DNA from: Haematobia irritans
Lineage: Eukaryota; Arthropoda; Insecta; Diptera; Muscidae
DNA: 64,000 nucleotides
NCBI RefSeq assembly: GCF_050003625.1
Contig: NC_134399.1
Span: 39,324,671 to 39,388,670, forward strand
Direction: 5' to 3'
Shown: positions 34,359 through 45,226 of the stretch, one piece after another
How the letters are laid out: each line of letters opens with the position of its first letter
Position numbering within the stretch: the stretch's first letter is position 1
The notes under the pieces: generated by a model
Told to the model about the DNA's origin: nothing
Seen by the model: only the letters and a program-made list of their open reading frames with translations
Databases searched by the model: none
Made by a program: the position numbers and the translations under genes

Positions 34359-34565
34359 TTTAGTTTAATATATACCACGTATGGACTATGTGGTATATAT
34401 TACGGTGTTAGGAAGTTTTAAGATACCTTGCCATCGGCAAGTGTTACCGCAACCCAAGTGATTCGATTGTGGATGACAGTCTTCAGTAGAAGTTTCTACG
34501 CAATCCATGGTGGAGGGTACATAAGCTTCGGCCTGGCCGAACTTACGGCCGTATATACTTGTTTT
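34359..34565 (-). repeat. Second tandem copy of the Fam-2 terminus
   Basis: It repeats the last approximately 200 bp of the preceding element: 'atataccacgtatggac', 'ttaagataccttgccatcgg', TTCGGCCTGGCCGAA and 'gtatatacttgtttt'. Only the AACAAGTA-side end is duplicated. Confidence 0.78.
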
Positions 34566-35671
34566 AAATAAAATAAATTGAATAAAAAACAACCCTTCTC
34601 GTGTAAGTTGAAATGTCATTAGTAGTCGTTTCGATGTGGGGCTTAAAACATGCATTATAATATACTTGATTTGAGAAGCGAATGGGCAATTCCTATTGAA
34701 TCTTTTCGCCTTTAGCAAAACAGAGATGTTAAATCACTTTATTATGTAAGATGTGTTGGAAGTTTCATTGACAAAAATAAATGCAGGGCCCACGAATTAT
34801 CCAACTGGGTAAGGCAAGCAGACAATACCACAAGTACTCACAAACACACATACACACACACCTAGAAATTAGCTTCATACCGCAACACGTATGGTTGCAC
34901 CATAGAAACGACGACACTCTAAACAGACATTTAACTTGAGCAAACTTCCTGTTGATGTTGTGCATACTTTTGCAGTCAATCTAAATAAACGACATGCACT
35001 TCTACAAAAAGAGGTTCATCCGGTTACACCAGCAAAACTAGCGAATGCAACAACATTCCGTTACCAATGATAGAGACAACGGATCATTGTAGGATGGATG
35101 GATGGAAGGAAGGAAGCAAGCTTAACGGCTACATTTTCATAAATTGCATTAATACAAAAGTTTGTTGCACTCTTAGTCAATTACATTTACCATTATTCTG
35201 TGAAATTTAATTACACCAGAGGGTACTCCATTACACAGCTTTTAAGGAGGATGTGAATGACTATAGCTTAGCGTATATTATTATGCGAACATAAAAGCTC
35301 GCTGGCATAGCTAAAGCAGCAAATTGTATCTTTTCTACTGACAGACGGGTTTTTGGACTTGTTTTTTTTTTTTTTTTTGACTTTCCGGAACTTGATCGAG
35401 TCTGAGATCGAACCCATTCACAGTTTCCACCACTGTCAAAAATAATCTATTAAACTTTGAATAAAATTTTACCACAAATCTAACAAATTAAAAAAAAAAC
35501 TTATTTTGCAGATTTTGATCAAATTTTTGCATTTAGATGAAAAAAATGCTTTTTCCTTTAATGAAATATTTTATTATTTCATTTTAGAAGTTTATTTCAG
35601 TATTTGCAATATTATATATTAGATCTCTTCTATTAGCGTCAATTTTTTTGAGTGTATATATGTTATATTAA
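34566..35671. other. Unassigned interval, mostly unique
   Basis: I see short CA-rich (34840-34862), GGAT/GGAA (35091-35117) and poly-T (35362-35378) tracts, and no credible gene. The open frame 34765-34965 has no recognisable feature. Confidence 0.4.
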
Positions 35672-36062
35672 AGGTGTGCACGAGACACGAAATTGTCGTG
35701 ACTCACGAACATTTCAGAAAAACACGCTCACGAAAATAATCCCTCTTACGAACATAAAATGCTTACGAGTTGAATTCAATTATAATTTTAGGGACACCTG
35801 GGATGTTAAGAGTTTAATAACACCCTCGATTTTAATAATGCTCATGTTTTCAGACACTTCGGTAAAGTAAAATTCATCGTAAAATTATTCGTGAGTCACG
35901 ATATTTTTCGAGAGTCACGGTATTTTTCGTGAGTCACAACGTTTTCGTGCGTGAGTGTGCGTGAGTCCTACCAATAAATATCGTGCGTGAGTGTGCGTGA
36001 GTATGAGTTTTCAGTCGTGAGTGTGCGTGAGCGTGAGTAAACTATTACTCACGTGCACACCT
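35672..36062. mobile_element. Terminal-inverted-repeat element with GTGAGTGTGCGTGAGT repeats
   Basis: AGGTGTGCACG at the left pairs with CGTGCACACCT at the right. The interior is full of 'tcacgaa', 'gtgagtcacg' and 'gtgagtgtgcgtgag' motifs. It resembles small hAT MITEs in terminal sequence, but the flanks (TATATTA / TAATATA) are themselves palindromic, so a target duplication cannot be told apart from the terminal repeat. Confidence 0.5.
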
Positions 36063-36082
36063 CTAATATATATCTCCAATTT

Positions 36083-37455
36083 TTATACCCTGTGCCACAC
36101 TGAGCAACAGGGTATTATAAGTTGGTGCATATGTTTGCAACACCCAGAAGGAGACGAGATAGACACATGGTGTCTTTGGCAATAATGACACATGGTGGGC
36201 TCCTGAGTCGATATAGCCATGTCCGTCTGTCCGTGAACACATTTTTCTAATCAAAGTCTAGGTCGCAGTTTTAGTTCAATCGACTTCAAATATGGCACAG
36301 TTATGTGTTTTGTCCCAGAATAGAACCCTATTGATTTTGGAAGAAACCGGTTCAGATTTAGATATAGCTCCCATATATATATATTTCGCCCGATATGGAC
36401 TTATATGGCCCCAGAAGCCAGAGTTTTACTTTAATTTGCTTACAATTTTGCAAAAGAAGAACAATTAGTACTATAGTCAAGTGTGCCAAAATTTTATTGA
36501 AATCGGTTCAGATTTAGATATAGCTCCCATATATATCTTTTGCCCGATATGGACTAATACGGTCCCAGAAGCCAGAGTTTTACCCCAATTTGGTTGAAAT
36601 TTTGCACTAGGAGTACAATTAGTAGTATAGATAAGTGTGCCAAATTTTATTGAAATCGGTACAGATTTAGATATAGCTCCCATATATATCGTTCGCCCGA
36701 TTTACACTCATATGACCACAGGCGCCAATCTTTTATTCCGATTTAATTGAAAATTTGCACAGGGAGTATAATTAGCATTGTAGCTATGCGTGCCAGATTT
36801 GTTTGAAATCGGTTCATATGACCACAGAGGCTAATTTTTTGCTCCGATTTAGTTGAAATTTAGCACAGAGAGTGGAATTAGCATTGTAGCTATGCGTGCC
36901 AAATTTGGTTGAAATAGGTTCAGATTTAGATATATCTCCCATATATAGCTTTCGCCCGATTTACACTCATATGACCACAGAGGCCAATTTTTAACTCCGA
37001 TATATATGTTTTTCTGAATTCGAAAAAATGGTCAAAATACCAACATTTTCCTTATTAAATCTCCACTGCTTAGTCGAAAAGTTGTAAAAATGACTCTAAT
37101 TTTCCTAAACTTCTAATACATATATATAAAGCGATAAATCATAAATAAACTTTTGCGAAGTTTCCTTAAAATTGCTTCAGATTTAAATGTTTCCCATATT
37201 TTTTTACTAACATTGTGTTCCACCCTAGTGCATTAGCCGACTTAAATTTTGAGTCTATAAATTTTGTAGAAGTCTATCAAATTTTGTCCAGATCGAGTGA
37301 TATTTAAATGTATGTATTTGGGACAAACCTTTATATATAGCCCCCAACACATTAGACGGATGTGATATGGCACAGAAAATTTAGATCTACAAAGTGGTGC
37401 AGGGTATAATATAGTCTGCCCCGCCCGACTTTAGACTTTCCTTACTTGTTTTTTA
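36083..37455 (-). mobile_element. Fam-1 element, full length
   Basis: The hairpin ATACCCTGTGCCAC...AACAGGGTAT (36088-36115) starts it; 'cctgagtcgatatagccatg', GTCCGTCTGTCCG, several units ('gattcagatttagatatagc'-type) and the terminal segment follow, with AAGTCGGGCGGGGCAGAC-type palindrome (reverse complement) near 37412-37432 and 'ttacttgtttt' at 37455. It gives the complete single-copy form of what is arrayed at 55.9-63.2 kb. Confidence 0.82.
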
Positions 37456-37537
37456 CTAACATTGTGTTCCACCCAGGGCATTAACCGACTTAAATTTTAA
37501 GTCAATAGATTTTCTAAGAAATCAAATATATAGTCCA
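37456..37537 (-). repeat. Extra Fam-1 terminus copy, first part (split by hAT)
   Basis: 'ttactaacattgtgttccac' restarts the terminal segment right after the AACAAGTA end. The copy is interrupted at the octamer CTAAGAAG and continues at 40611-40787. Confidence 0.7.
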
Positions 37538-37545
37538 CTAAGAAG

Positions 37546-37690
37546 CAGGGATCCGGAGCGGAGCGGAGCGAGGAGCGGAGCGGAGCAAGCCCTTTTTTTG
37601 CCGGAGCGGGAGCGGAGCGGGAGCGGCATTTCTAAAATCCGGAGCGGAGCGGGAGCGGAGCGGTTTCCAAATGAAAAACCGCTCCGCTCC
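37546..37690. repeat. GGAGC-based subterminal repeats, left end of hAT
   Basis: Repeats of GGAGCGGAGCG/GGAGCGGGAGCGG, ending in the inverted form ACCGCTCCGCTCCG. These are plausible transposase-binding subterminal repeats, by analogy with other hAT elements (inference). Confidence 0.8.
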
Positions 37691-37991
37691 GAATAAAATA
37701 TTACTTGAATGAAATGTGTAACTTTGAAATTACTTAGTACTTAGCGTAGTGTGAGTAAACGTTTAAAATACGTATTTTTGTACGTACGTATATTGGGGAA
37801 AACACAAAGTGTTTTTTTAGTAATTGTTTTCAAAAACGGCAAATGTCAAAATATATCTCTAGTATGTATTGTAAAAGTAACAACAGTACTTTCGATCAAT
37901 TTCATCCCGTATTACTACAAAGATGTTTGTAATGAACGCCAAATAAATGCAATTAAACGATCTTATTTATATTTAATTTTTTAGTTTTCTA

Positions 37992-38630
37992 CACTGAAAA
38001 AAATATTGTCGTGAAGTCAAAGATTTCATGTCCTTAGAATAAGAATACAAATTTTGCTTAACAAGGAAGACGCATTTCTCTAAAATAAAGTTTTTTCCTT
38101 GTCCAAAAGTCAATAAACTTTTGAATGAAGTTGTAATGTCCTTATAATAAAGTGATTTTACTTAAAAATGTGTATCATAACATGAAAGATAAAATTTTTG
38201 AGGTAAGGTCAACGTGACTTTAATAATTAAGAAAAATTCTTCAAAATTAATAAAATTGTATTTAAATTTGTTTCCTTTTTGCATCTTGCCTACAAAGCAA
38301 AAAATCGTTAAAAAATAAGTCAAGTTTTTCAACACTTTATATTAAAGACGCTTGTTACTTGAAACATAGCATAATTTCTACTGGAAGTCGAGTCTTAATA
38401 TGGAAAATAAAATTGTCGTTAACTCGTTTTTAAAGGATTTTGATAACAACTGACGAAAAAAATCTAAAAAAATTTAAAATTAGCATTTGCTTCCTAGAAG
38501 CAAATTTAAAAGAGAATTGCGTCTTTAAAGTATCCTTACTTGTATTCTCCGCTTCTTTGGCTCGGAATTAATACCCAAACTGTTAAAGTAAAGACAAAAT
38601 CTTTGGAACCGGGCATGCGTTTTTTCAGTG
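37992..38630 (+). mobile_element. TA-flanked MITE, CACTGAAAAAA ends, 639 bp
   Basis: It has CACTGAAAAAAATATTGTCG at the left and GCGTTTTTTCAGTG at the right, with TA on both sides (37990-37991, 38631-38632). Short terminal repeats and the TA target suggest Tc1/mariner mobilisation. Related copies are at 38977, 39691 and 30307. Confidence 0.7.
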
Positions 38631-38976
38631 TAAGGACATTCATATTTGCTTTACTATTGTACTATACCCTAGCATTCTCTTATTTCTGATATTAGTTCTC
38701 AAAATTTAATTAAAATTATGGATAGTTTCAATTTTGGTTGAAAAATGTGCGCATATACATTTATTTTAATTTTTTCTCACATTGAAAACTAATAACTTGA
38801 TTTTATTATTGCATGTTATCTACTTTTTTTGAGAACGAACATTTCTTAAAAACGCTGTTTGAAAATGTATTTTTACAATAAAGTGGAAAAAAGCGAAATT
38901 AGGTAACACTAGATCTGAGTAAGAATATTCGTAGGTATACCACGGACTGATTTCGATGGAGGTTGTTGCAAACATA

Positions 38977-39472
38977 CACTGAAAAAAAGCATACCCGGTT
39001 CCAAAGATTTTGTCTTTACTTTAAAAAATTTGGTATTGATTCCGAGCCAAAGAAGCGGAGAATACAAGCAAGGACACTTTTAAAACACAATTCTCTCTTA
39101 AATTTAGGTTTTGTGTACTTGCTTCTAGGAAGCAAATTTTAATTTTTCGCTTTCTCAGCTTTTTTTCTTCATATGCTATCAAAGTCCTTTAAAAACGAGT
39201 TAACGGCAACTTTATTTTCCAAATTAGGACTCGACTTCCAGTAGAAATTATGCTATGTTTGAAGTAAAAAACTTCTTTAAAATAAAGTTTTGAAAAACAT
39301 GTCCTATATTTGAACGATTTTTTGCTTTGTAGTCAATATGCAAAAAGACAACAAATTTAAAGACATTTTCATTAAATTTAAAGAATTTTTCTGAATTATT
39401 AAAGTCAAATTGACCTTAGCCTATAAATTTTTTGTTTCATGTTAAGATACCCATTTTTAAGTCAAATCATCA
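38977..39472 (-). mobile_element. CACTGAAAAAA MITE, inverted and truncated
   Basis: The preserved end CACTGAAAAAAAGCATAC has TA before it (38975-38976). The body matches 37992-38630 in reverse complement ('ggactcgacttccagtagaa'). The far end is lost near 39472. Confidence 0.65.
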
Positions 39473-39587
39473 AATATTACAAAACCTTTTCTCTACGTCT
39501 GTTGCAAAACAAACAAAAAAAAAAAACTTTCGGAGAGTAGTTACTTCTACTCTGTGTATAGACTTTCAATTCCAATCAGCGTTGCCG

Positions 39588-39609
39588 TTTTGGTCCGATC
39601 GGACCAAAA
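39588..39609. repeat. 22-bp perfect palindrome built on GGTCCGATCGGACC
   Basis: The palindrome is TTTT-GGTCCGATCGGACC-AAAA, following CAGCGTTGCCG at 39577, which looks like a hAT terminus without a visible partner. Confidence 0.7.
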
Positions 39610-39690
39610 TTGGTCCAAAAGATTTCTAATTTTTAAATTTGGTCCATTTTCATAAATTTGGTTTCTATCACATATTAAATAGTAGATGGT

Positions 39691-39977
39691 GCACCGCAAA
39701 GAATATTGTCGGGAGGCGAAATATTTCACATGCTTAAAATACGAATACGAATTTTGCTTAGAATAGAAGACGTATTTCTCTGATATAAAGTTTTTTCCTT
39801 GTCTAAAAGTCTCTAAACTTTTCAATGAAGTCAGTTTGTCCTTATAGCTAAGTGATTCGACATAAAAATGTGTATCCTAACATGAATGAAAATTTCGTTT
39901 TAATGAAGTCAAAATGGATTTAATATTTCTGAAAAAATCTTCAAAATTAATAAAATGTTTCAACACATTGTTTTAAA
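39691..39977 (+). repeat. CACTGAAAAAA-type MITE copy, truncated
   Basis: 'gcaccgcaaagaatattgtc' corresponds to the left end with changes; the body ('ttttccttgtctaaaagtc') matches. It is cut at 39977 by the Fam-3 hairpin end. Confidence 0.6.
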
Positions 39978-40460
39978 GTCATTATACCCTAAACCACATA
40001 GTGGTTAGGGTATAATAAATTTGATCTGCCAAAAAATGTGCCTACCAGAAATATTGATTTTAGACCCCATAAAATATATACCGATCGACTCAGAATCACC
40101 TCCTGAGTCGATCTAGCGCTTGGTGTCCGTCCGTCCGTCCGTCTGTCCATGTATTTGTTGTTCACAGGATTCCGGTGGCAATTATTAACCGATTTTGATG
40201 AAATTTGGTACAGGGAGTTTTTGGGCACAACGACGAACACTATTGAATTTGGAAGAAATCGGATCAAATTTAGATATAGCTCCCATATATATGTATCGCC
40301 CGATTTCGACAAATGGGGTCACGCTGTGCTTTTTTTCAAACGGATCGTCGCCAAATTTGGCAAAAGGTAATCTTTTTCATCGCCCTTCAAGTCTGCAAAA
40401 TTTCATCCAAATCGGTTCAGATTTAGATATAGCTCTCATATATATGTACCGCCCGATTTT
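39978..40460 (-). repeat. Fam-3 fragment, hairpin side
   Basis: It starts with the hairpin ATACCCTAAACCACATAG...GGGTAT, then 'accccataaaatatatacc', GTCCGTCCGTCCGTC (40126-40140) and two units. It ends abruptly at the hAT sub-terminal repeats (40461). Confidence 0.8.
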
Positions 40461-40461
40461 T

Positions 40462-40602
40462 CTCGAAGAGGAGCGGAGCGGAGCGTGGAGCGGAGCGGAG
40501 CGATTTTTTTTTTCTCGGAGCGGAGCGAGGAGCGGAGCGATTTTTTTTTCTCCGGAGCGGGAGCGGAGCGGAGCGAAAAAAATGGACCGCTCCGGATCCC
40601 TG
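40462..40602. repeat. GGAGC-based subterminal repeats, right end of hAT
   Basis: GGAGCGGAGCG arrays are separated by T8-T12 runs and close with GACCGCTCCGGATCCCTG. Confidence 0.8.
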
Positions 40603-40610
40603 CTAAGAAG

Positions 40611-40787
40611 CCTTAAATATATTGTCGGTTCAGATTTAAATGTATATATATGGGAACATAAACCTTTATATATAGCACCCAACAAATTTGAAGGATTTCA
40701 GATGGTATGGAAAATGTAGATCCACAAAGTGGTGCAGGGTATAATATAGTCGGCCCCGCCCGACATTAGACTTTCCTTACTTGTTAC
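40611..40787 (-). repeat. Extra Fam-1 terminus copy, second part
   Basis: It continues 37456-37537: 'agatttaaatgtatatatat', 'acaaagtggtgcagggtata', the GCGGGGCC palindrome and 'ctttccttacttgtt'. Confidence 0.75.
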
Positions 40788-41105
40788 CTTTAAGGCCGGT
40801 ATTAAGTTGACATTATCGCTCTAAATGGCCATGTTTTCACGTTTTCTTTTTTTTAATAATTCATTTTAAAGAAAATGAACATTTTCAATTGTTGCTTTGG
40901 CTCATTCCCCACCAAGTTATAATACAATTCGTCAAAAAATATGTTAGTCTGCTTTTAGAGATTCGAGTTTTGCCGCTAAAGTAAAAGTGTCCGTCAACTC
41001 CTCTTGGACTACTTATTGATAAAGAGTAACTAAACTTATTTTTTTCTGAAGATCCCTTTGTAGTTTTTTATATATTTTCCACTGTTTTTTTTTTTATTAT
41101 TTTTT
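40788..41105. other. Interval with a low-copy repeat (pair at 43538-43705)
   Basis: 'ataattcattttaaagaaaa', 'ccccaccaagttataat' and 'attcgagttttgccgctaaa' recur, diverged, near 43538-43705. I cannot name the family. Confidence 0.4.
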
Positions 41106-42620
41106 TTATACCCTCCACCATAGGATATATTACATATTAACTTTGTCATTCCGTTTGTAACACATCGAAATATTGCTCTAAGACTCCATAAAGTATATAT
41201 ATTGTGAGTCGTGGTGAAATTCTGAGTCGATCTAAGCATATATGTCCGTCCGTCTGTTGAAATCACGCTAACTTCCGAGCGAAACAAGCTATCGACTTCA
41301 AACTTGGCACAAGTAGTTGTTATTGATGTAGGTCGGATGGTATTGCAAATGGGCAATATATGGGGGCCACTATTACGTATAGCCCCCATATAAACGGACC
41401 CCCCAGATTTGGCTTGCGGAGCCTACAAGAGTAGCATATTTCATCCGATCTGGCTGAAATTTGGTACATGGTGTAAATATATGGTCTCTAACAACCATGC
41501 AAAAATTGGTCCATATCGATCCATAATTATATATAGCCCCCATATAAACCGATCCCCAGGTTTGAACACCGTAGCCTCTTAGAGGAGCAAAATTCATCCT
41601 ATCCTGTTGAAATTTGGTATGTGGTGTTAGTATGTGGTCTCTTACAAACATGCACAAATTGGTCCATATCGGTCTATAATTTTATATAGCCCCCATATAA
41701 ACCGATCCCCAGATTTGGTTTGCGGATCCTCTAAGAGCAGCAAATTTCATCCGATCCGGCTGAAATTTAGTACATGGTATTAGTATATGGTCTCTACCAA
41801 CCATGCTAATTATATATAGCCCCCATATAAACCGTTCCCCAGATTTGATCTCCGGAGCCTCTTGGAGAAGCAAAATTCATCCGATCCGGTTTAAATTTGC
41901 AACGTGGTGTTAGTATTGGCCGCTAATAACCATGCCAAAATTTGTCCATATAGGTCTATAGTTATATATAGCCGATCCCCAATCACACAAAAATAGGTCC
42001 ATATCGGTTCATAATCATGGTTGCCACTCGAGCCAAATATAATATACCAAAATTTTATTTCTATAGAAAATTTTGTCAAAATTTTATTTGTATGAATCAT
42101 ACAAAAAATTGGTCCATATCGGTTCATAATCATGGTTGCCACTCGAGACAAAAATAATCTACCAACATTTTATTTCTATAGAAAATTTTGTCAAAATTTT
42201 ATTTTTATGGAAAATTTTGTCAAAATTTTATTCCTATAGAAAATTTTGTCAAATTTTATTTCTATAAAAAATTTTGGCAAAATTTTATTTCTATAGAAAA
42301 TGTTGTCAAAATTTTAACTCTATAGAGAATGTTGTCAAAATTTTAATTCCATAGAAAATTTTGTCCAAATTTTACGTCTATAAAAAATGTTCGATAGAAA
42401 ACGTTGTCAAAATTTTAACTCTTTAGAGAATGTTGTCAAAATTTTATTTCTATAGAAAATTTTGTCAAAATTTTATTTTTATGGAAAATTTTGTCAAAAT
42501 TTTATTCCTATAGAAAATTTTGTCAAATTTTATTTCCATAAAAAATTTTGTCAAAATGTTATTTCTATAGAAAATTTTGTCAAAATTTTATTTCTATAAA
42601 AAATTTTGTCAAATTGTGGC
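41106..42620 (-). mobile_element. Fam-2 element, AACAAGTA end missing, long 29-bp array
   Basis: It starts at TATACCCTCCACCATAGG and has the GAGTCGATCTAAGC motif, a reduced GTCC tract, units (41390-41990), then 'atggttgccactcgagcc' twice and about 20 repeats of the 29-bp unit (42035-42620). It ends inside the repeats. Confidence 0.8.
42035..42620. repeat. 29-bp AT-rich tandem repeat, longest array of the window
   Basis: About 20 units; a block near 42180-42290 is repeated near 42440-42550, indicating internal duplication. Confidence 0.88.
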
Positions 42621-43029
42621 AGTTTCACAGAAATTGCTCTCTTTTAATTATGTCGCTGTATGTTGATATTTTTCGTCAACCCTCCCGGTTTCCATCTGTA
42701 TTTCTTTCTGTATACTCTCTCTCTCTCTCTCTCTCTGTCGCTCCCTGTATAAAATATCACAACATATATATGTTCACTCTAAATTTGTAAATTTATATAC
42801 GTTTACATTCAGACATATTATTTTTTATGAAACATTCATGTCCCAAACACACTCAATGCTAATTTAGGAGCATTACATTGTTGCACTTTAATATATTGTG
42901 TTTAAAAAATTCTGCCCGAAAACCATTTTGTTTATATCGGAACATACGAAAAACATATTTTTCTAACAGTGTCTGTATACTCAATTTGCCACAGCTCTTT
43001 TCGGACCTAAAATAGCTTTACATTACATA
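42621..43029. other. Interval with (CT)n and an old GTTTGG-type MITE remnant
   Basis: A (CT)n run lies at 42714-42736. From about 42830, 'tgtcccaaacacactcaatg' and 'aacatacgaaaaacatattt' match the MITE at 46345-49004. No gene seen. Confidence 0.5.
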
Positions 43030-43375
43030 CGCCTATATACTCAATAAGTCAAACCGGAGCATCGGTTTATATGGGTTATATACGGGGACCGATACAGCTT
43101 ATTTTCAAATTTGGCCTGTCTGCAGACAAAAGACGAGTTTGTGCAAAATTTCAGCACAACATCGTCATTATTGATGTTTTTAGCGAGATTACAAATGATG
43201 GAGAAACAAATAGCCATATAGGCTAACAGAGAGACATCGTTATTTCTTCTCCCAAGAATATATGTATATACTTTTATAGCCGGTCATCGATAATTCGAAC
43301 CGTTACAAACGAAATTATTAAATTATTCTATTTATTATCCTTATAAACTCCTATCCTATGGTGGTGGGTATAGAA
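43030..43375 (+). repeat. Fam-4 fragment, diverged
   Basis: 'atcggtttatatgggttata', 'gacgagtttgtgcaaaattt' and a closing 'tatcctatggtggtgggtat' place it in Fam-4. The GTCY tract is decayed. Confidence 0.6.
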
Positions 43376-44854
43376 ATATGTTTAATCGCAGCACTCTCAA
43401 TGCAGTGCAGGAACGCCCTTAATTTGGCATTGTGCGAGGCACTATTTGCACACATTTCGAGCAAAATGCTAAAAAAATGTGCATACGAATAATATTTTGT
43501 TTGAACCAATCCTGAAAATATATATGCTTGAATGCTTAATAATTCATTTCAAAGAAAATAAACAAATTAAATTGATACATTGGATCATTGCCCACCAAGT
43601 TATAATAAAATTTGCAACAAGAAGATATGATTTTATTCTGTTTTTTTTTTCAGATTTATTTTTGATTTTAGCGGCTAAACTCGAACTTAGTACCAACCTT
43701 ACACGTCAACCAAGAAAAACACAGCGATTAAACCCACCAGAAAATTGAAATAAATATAGATGTGAATTTTGAAAATAACGTTAAATCCTTTGGATTTTTT
43801 TCAGAATGATAATCCTGTTGTCTTGTTTTGTCTTAAATTTCAAATATTTATGGACTTTGACAAAAAAAAAAAAAAATATTCTCTGCCACTTAATACCTCC
43901 TACACAGATGTATGTATTACCAGATAGGTCGAAAATCAGTCTTTTTGAAATGGAAATTTTCTACCTGAATTTACATATTGAGGATTTCCATAATGATGGT
44001 TTATATGACGAAAATCCAAAAGTTTATGTAGCTTTACATTGTACTGATATTTTCAAAGGTGAATATTACACGAAACTAGGAAAATGTGACATCATAGCGA
44101 TCGTATGAATTTAAGACTGTTTGTGTTTACACTAACAGCTATGTTCCTCCTAGGCATGAGATAATAAATCCCAACAAATTGAGCAACTTGCATAAACTCC
44201 TGTTCATAAAAAATTCATAATAATGACATGAAATAAGGGACAAAATATAGTCACATTTCCATTCATTTAGTTCGATGTTTTCGTTTTAGGTTGCAGTTAC
44301 AGCAAATACCCCCATAGCATCATCAATGTTCGTTACGCTTCATATGCCATGGTGTCGAATAGACCGCCAAAAGCATGGAGTCCCTCTGTTCGTAGTGTTT
44401 GCATTATGATATTGTGATGGATTAATGCCATTTCTCACCTTTGGTTGCTGGTTTGCTTTACACAGGAATAACTTCGACTGACTTATTTTGCCAGCGGTAA
44501 CTACCCGGTACATTCGAGCGACTATACTCATTTGTGAAAGTTTTGTGACAGACAAAAGTACATCATAATTTTCACATAATTATAATAGAGTTGATCATTA
44601 TCGCGTCTAACTTGGTTGTCATCTGCATATTTCCTCATCCTTGGGCCATGATGTGAGCAAGGTATTTCGAACCCTCTAATACAATAGGAATGAAAATTAT
44701 AGCACTACGTGGAAGTGAAAAAGATAAAATTTTGTTTTTGTGTTAGTCTTTATTGAATTGTTTTTCTCATCTTATAAAAGCATTTCTCATCAAATGATAA
44801 ACGATTTTGATTCTGATAAAACTATAGAAAATTACATTTTGTCAACTTTGGGTA
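43376..44854. other. Largely unassigned interval
   Basis: It includes a GTTTGAACC-type MITE remnant (about 43480-43520) and the low-copy repeat also seen at 40850-40985. The frame 43806-44108 (100 residues) and a short secretory-signal-like frame at about 44105-44164 (MNLRLFVFTLTAMFLLGMR, then stop) have no supporting context. I call no gene. Confidence 0.35.
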
Positions 44855-44945
44855 AGGATATTATAGCTAACTTTGGGAAAATCGGGCAATACATATATAT
44901 GGGAGCTATATTTAAATCTGAACTTTCTCAATTTTGGGACAAGCA
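44855..44945 (+). repeat. Fam-3 unit fragment
   Basis: 'tttgggaaaatcgggcaata' and 'tatgggagctatatttaaat' match Fam-3 units. Confidence 0.7.
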
Positions 44946-45021
44946 TGCTCCATGTTCTCCGTCTAAAAATGACATTTTGCTCTTGGAACATGTTTGGGGG
45001 GACCATATTCCCTGTCTGCGT

Positions 45022-45226
45022 GTATATCAGGCTCACTAAGACTATTAAATCCACTGTGCTACCACTGTTACTGTTGATATAAATCACTCGAAAATTTCAC
45101 CAGCATTACTCAGAGAGGATAATCCACCGCTAAATAGATTTCTGCTGTTCGGTCGAAATAGGAATATAACCCACAACCCGTTGTATGCAATGCGGGTATG
45201 CTAAAAATTACACCACGGTGCACTGT
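45022..45226 (-). repeat. SINE1, old degraded copy
   Basis: 'atcaggctcactaagactat', 'ataatccaccgctaaa' and 'ttcggtcgaaatagg' follow the SINE1 order in reverse complement. The tail repeats are lost and the B-box is mutated. Confidence 0.75.

Larger units (their letters stand above)
37546..40602. mobile_element. hAT-type transposon, 3.06 kb, GGAGCGG-rich ends, 8-bp target duplication
   Basis: The ends CAGGGATCCGGAGCGG and CCGCTCCGGATCCCTG are perfect inverted repeats. CTAAGAAG is duplicated at 37538-37545 and 40603-40610 and fits nTnnnnAn. The left (37546-37690) and right (40462-40602) sub-ends are arrays of GGAGCGGAGCG, strikingly GC-rich in this window. The interior holds three CACTGAAAAAA-type MITE copies and a Fam-3 fragment and no transposase, so it is non-autonomous or a degraded shell. 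Confidence 0.85.

Noticed and set aside
43806..44108. 100-residue frame in unassigned sequence
   Set aside because: It contains a poly-Lys stretch from an A-run and no recognisable domain.
44105..44164. Signal-peptide-like short frame (MNLRLFVFTLTAMFLLGMR)
   Set aside because: It stops at once, no splice donor follows that would extend it, and there is no neighbouring exon; not enough for a gene call.
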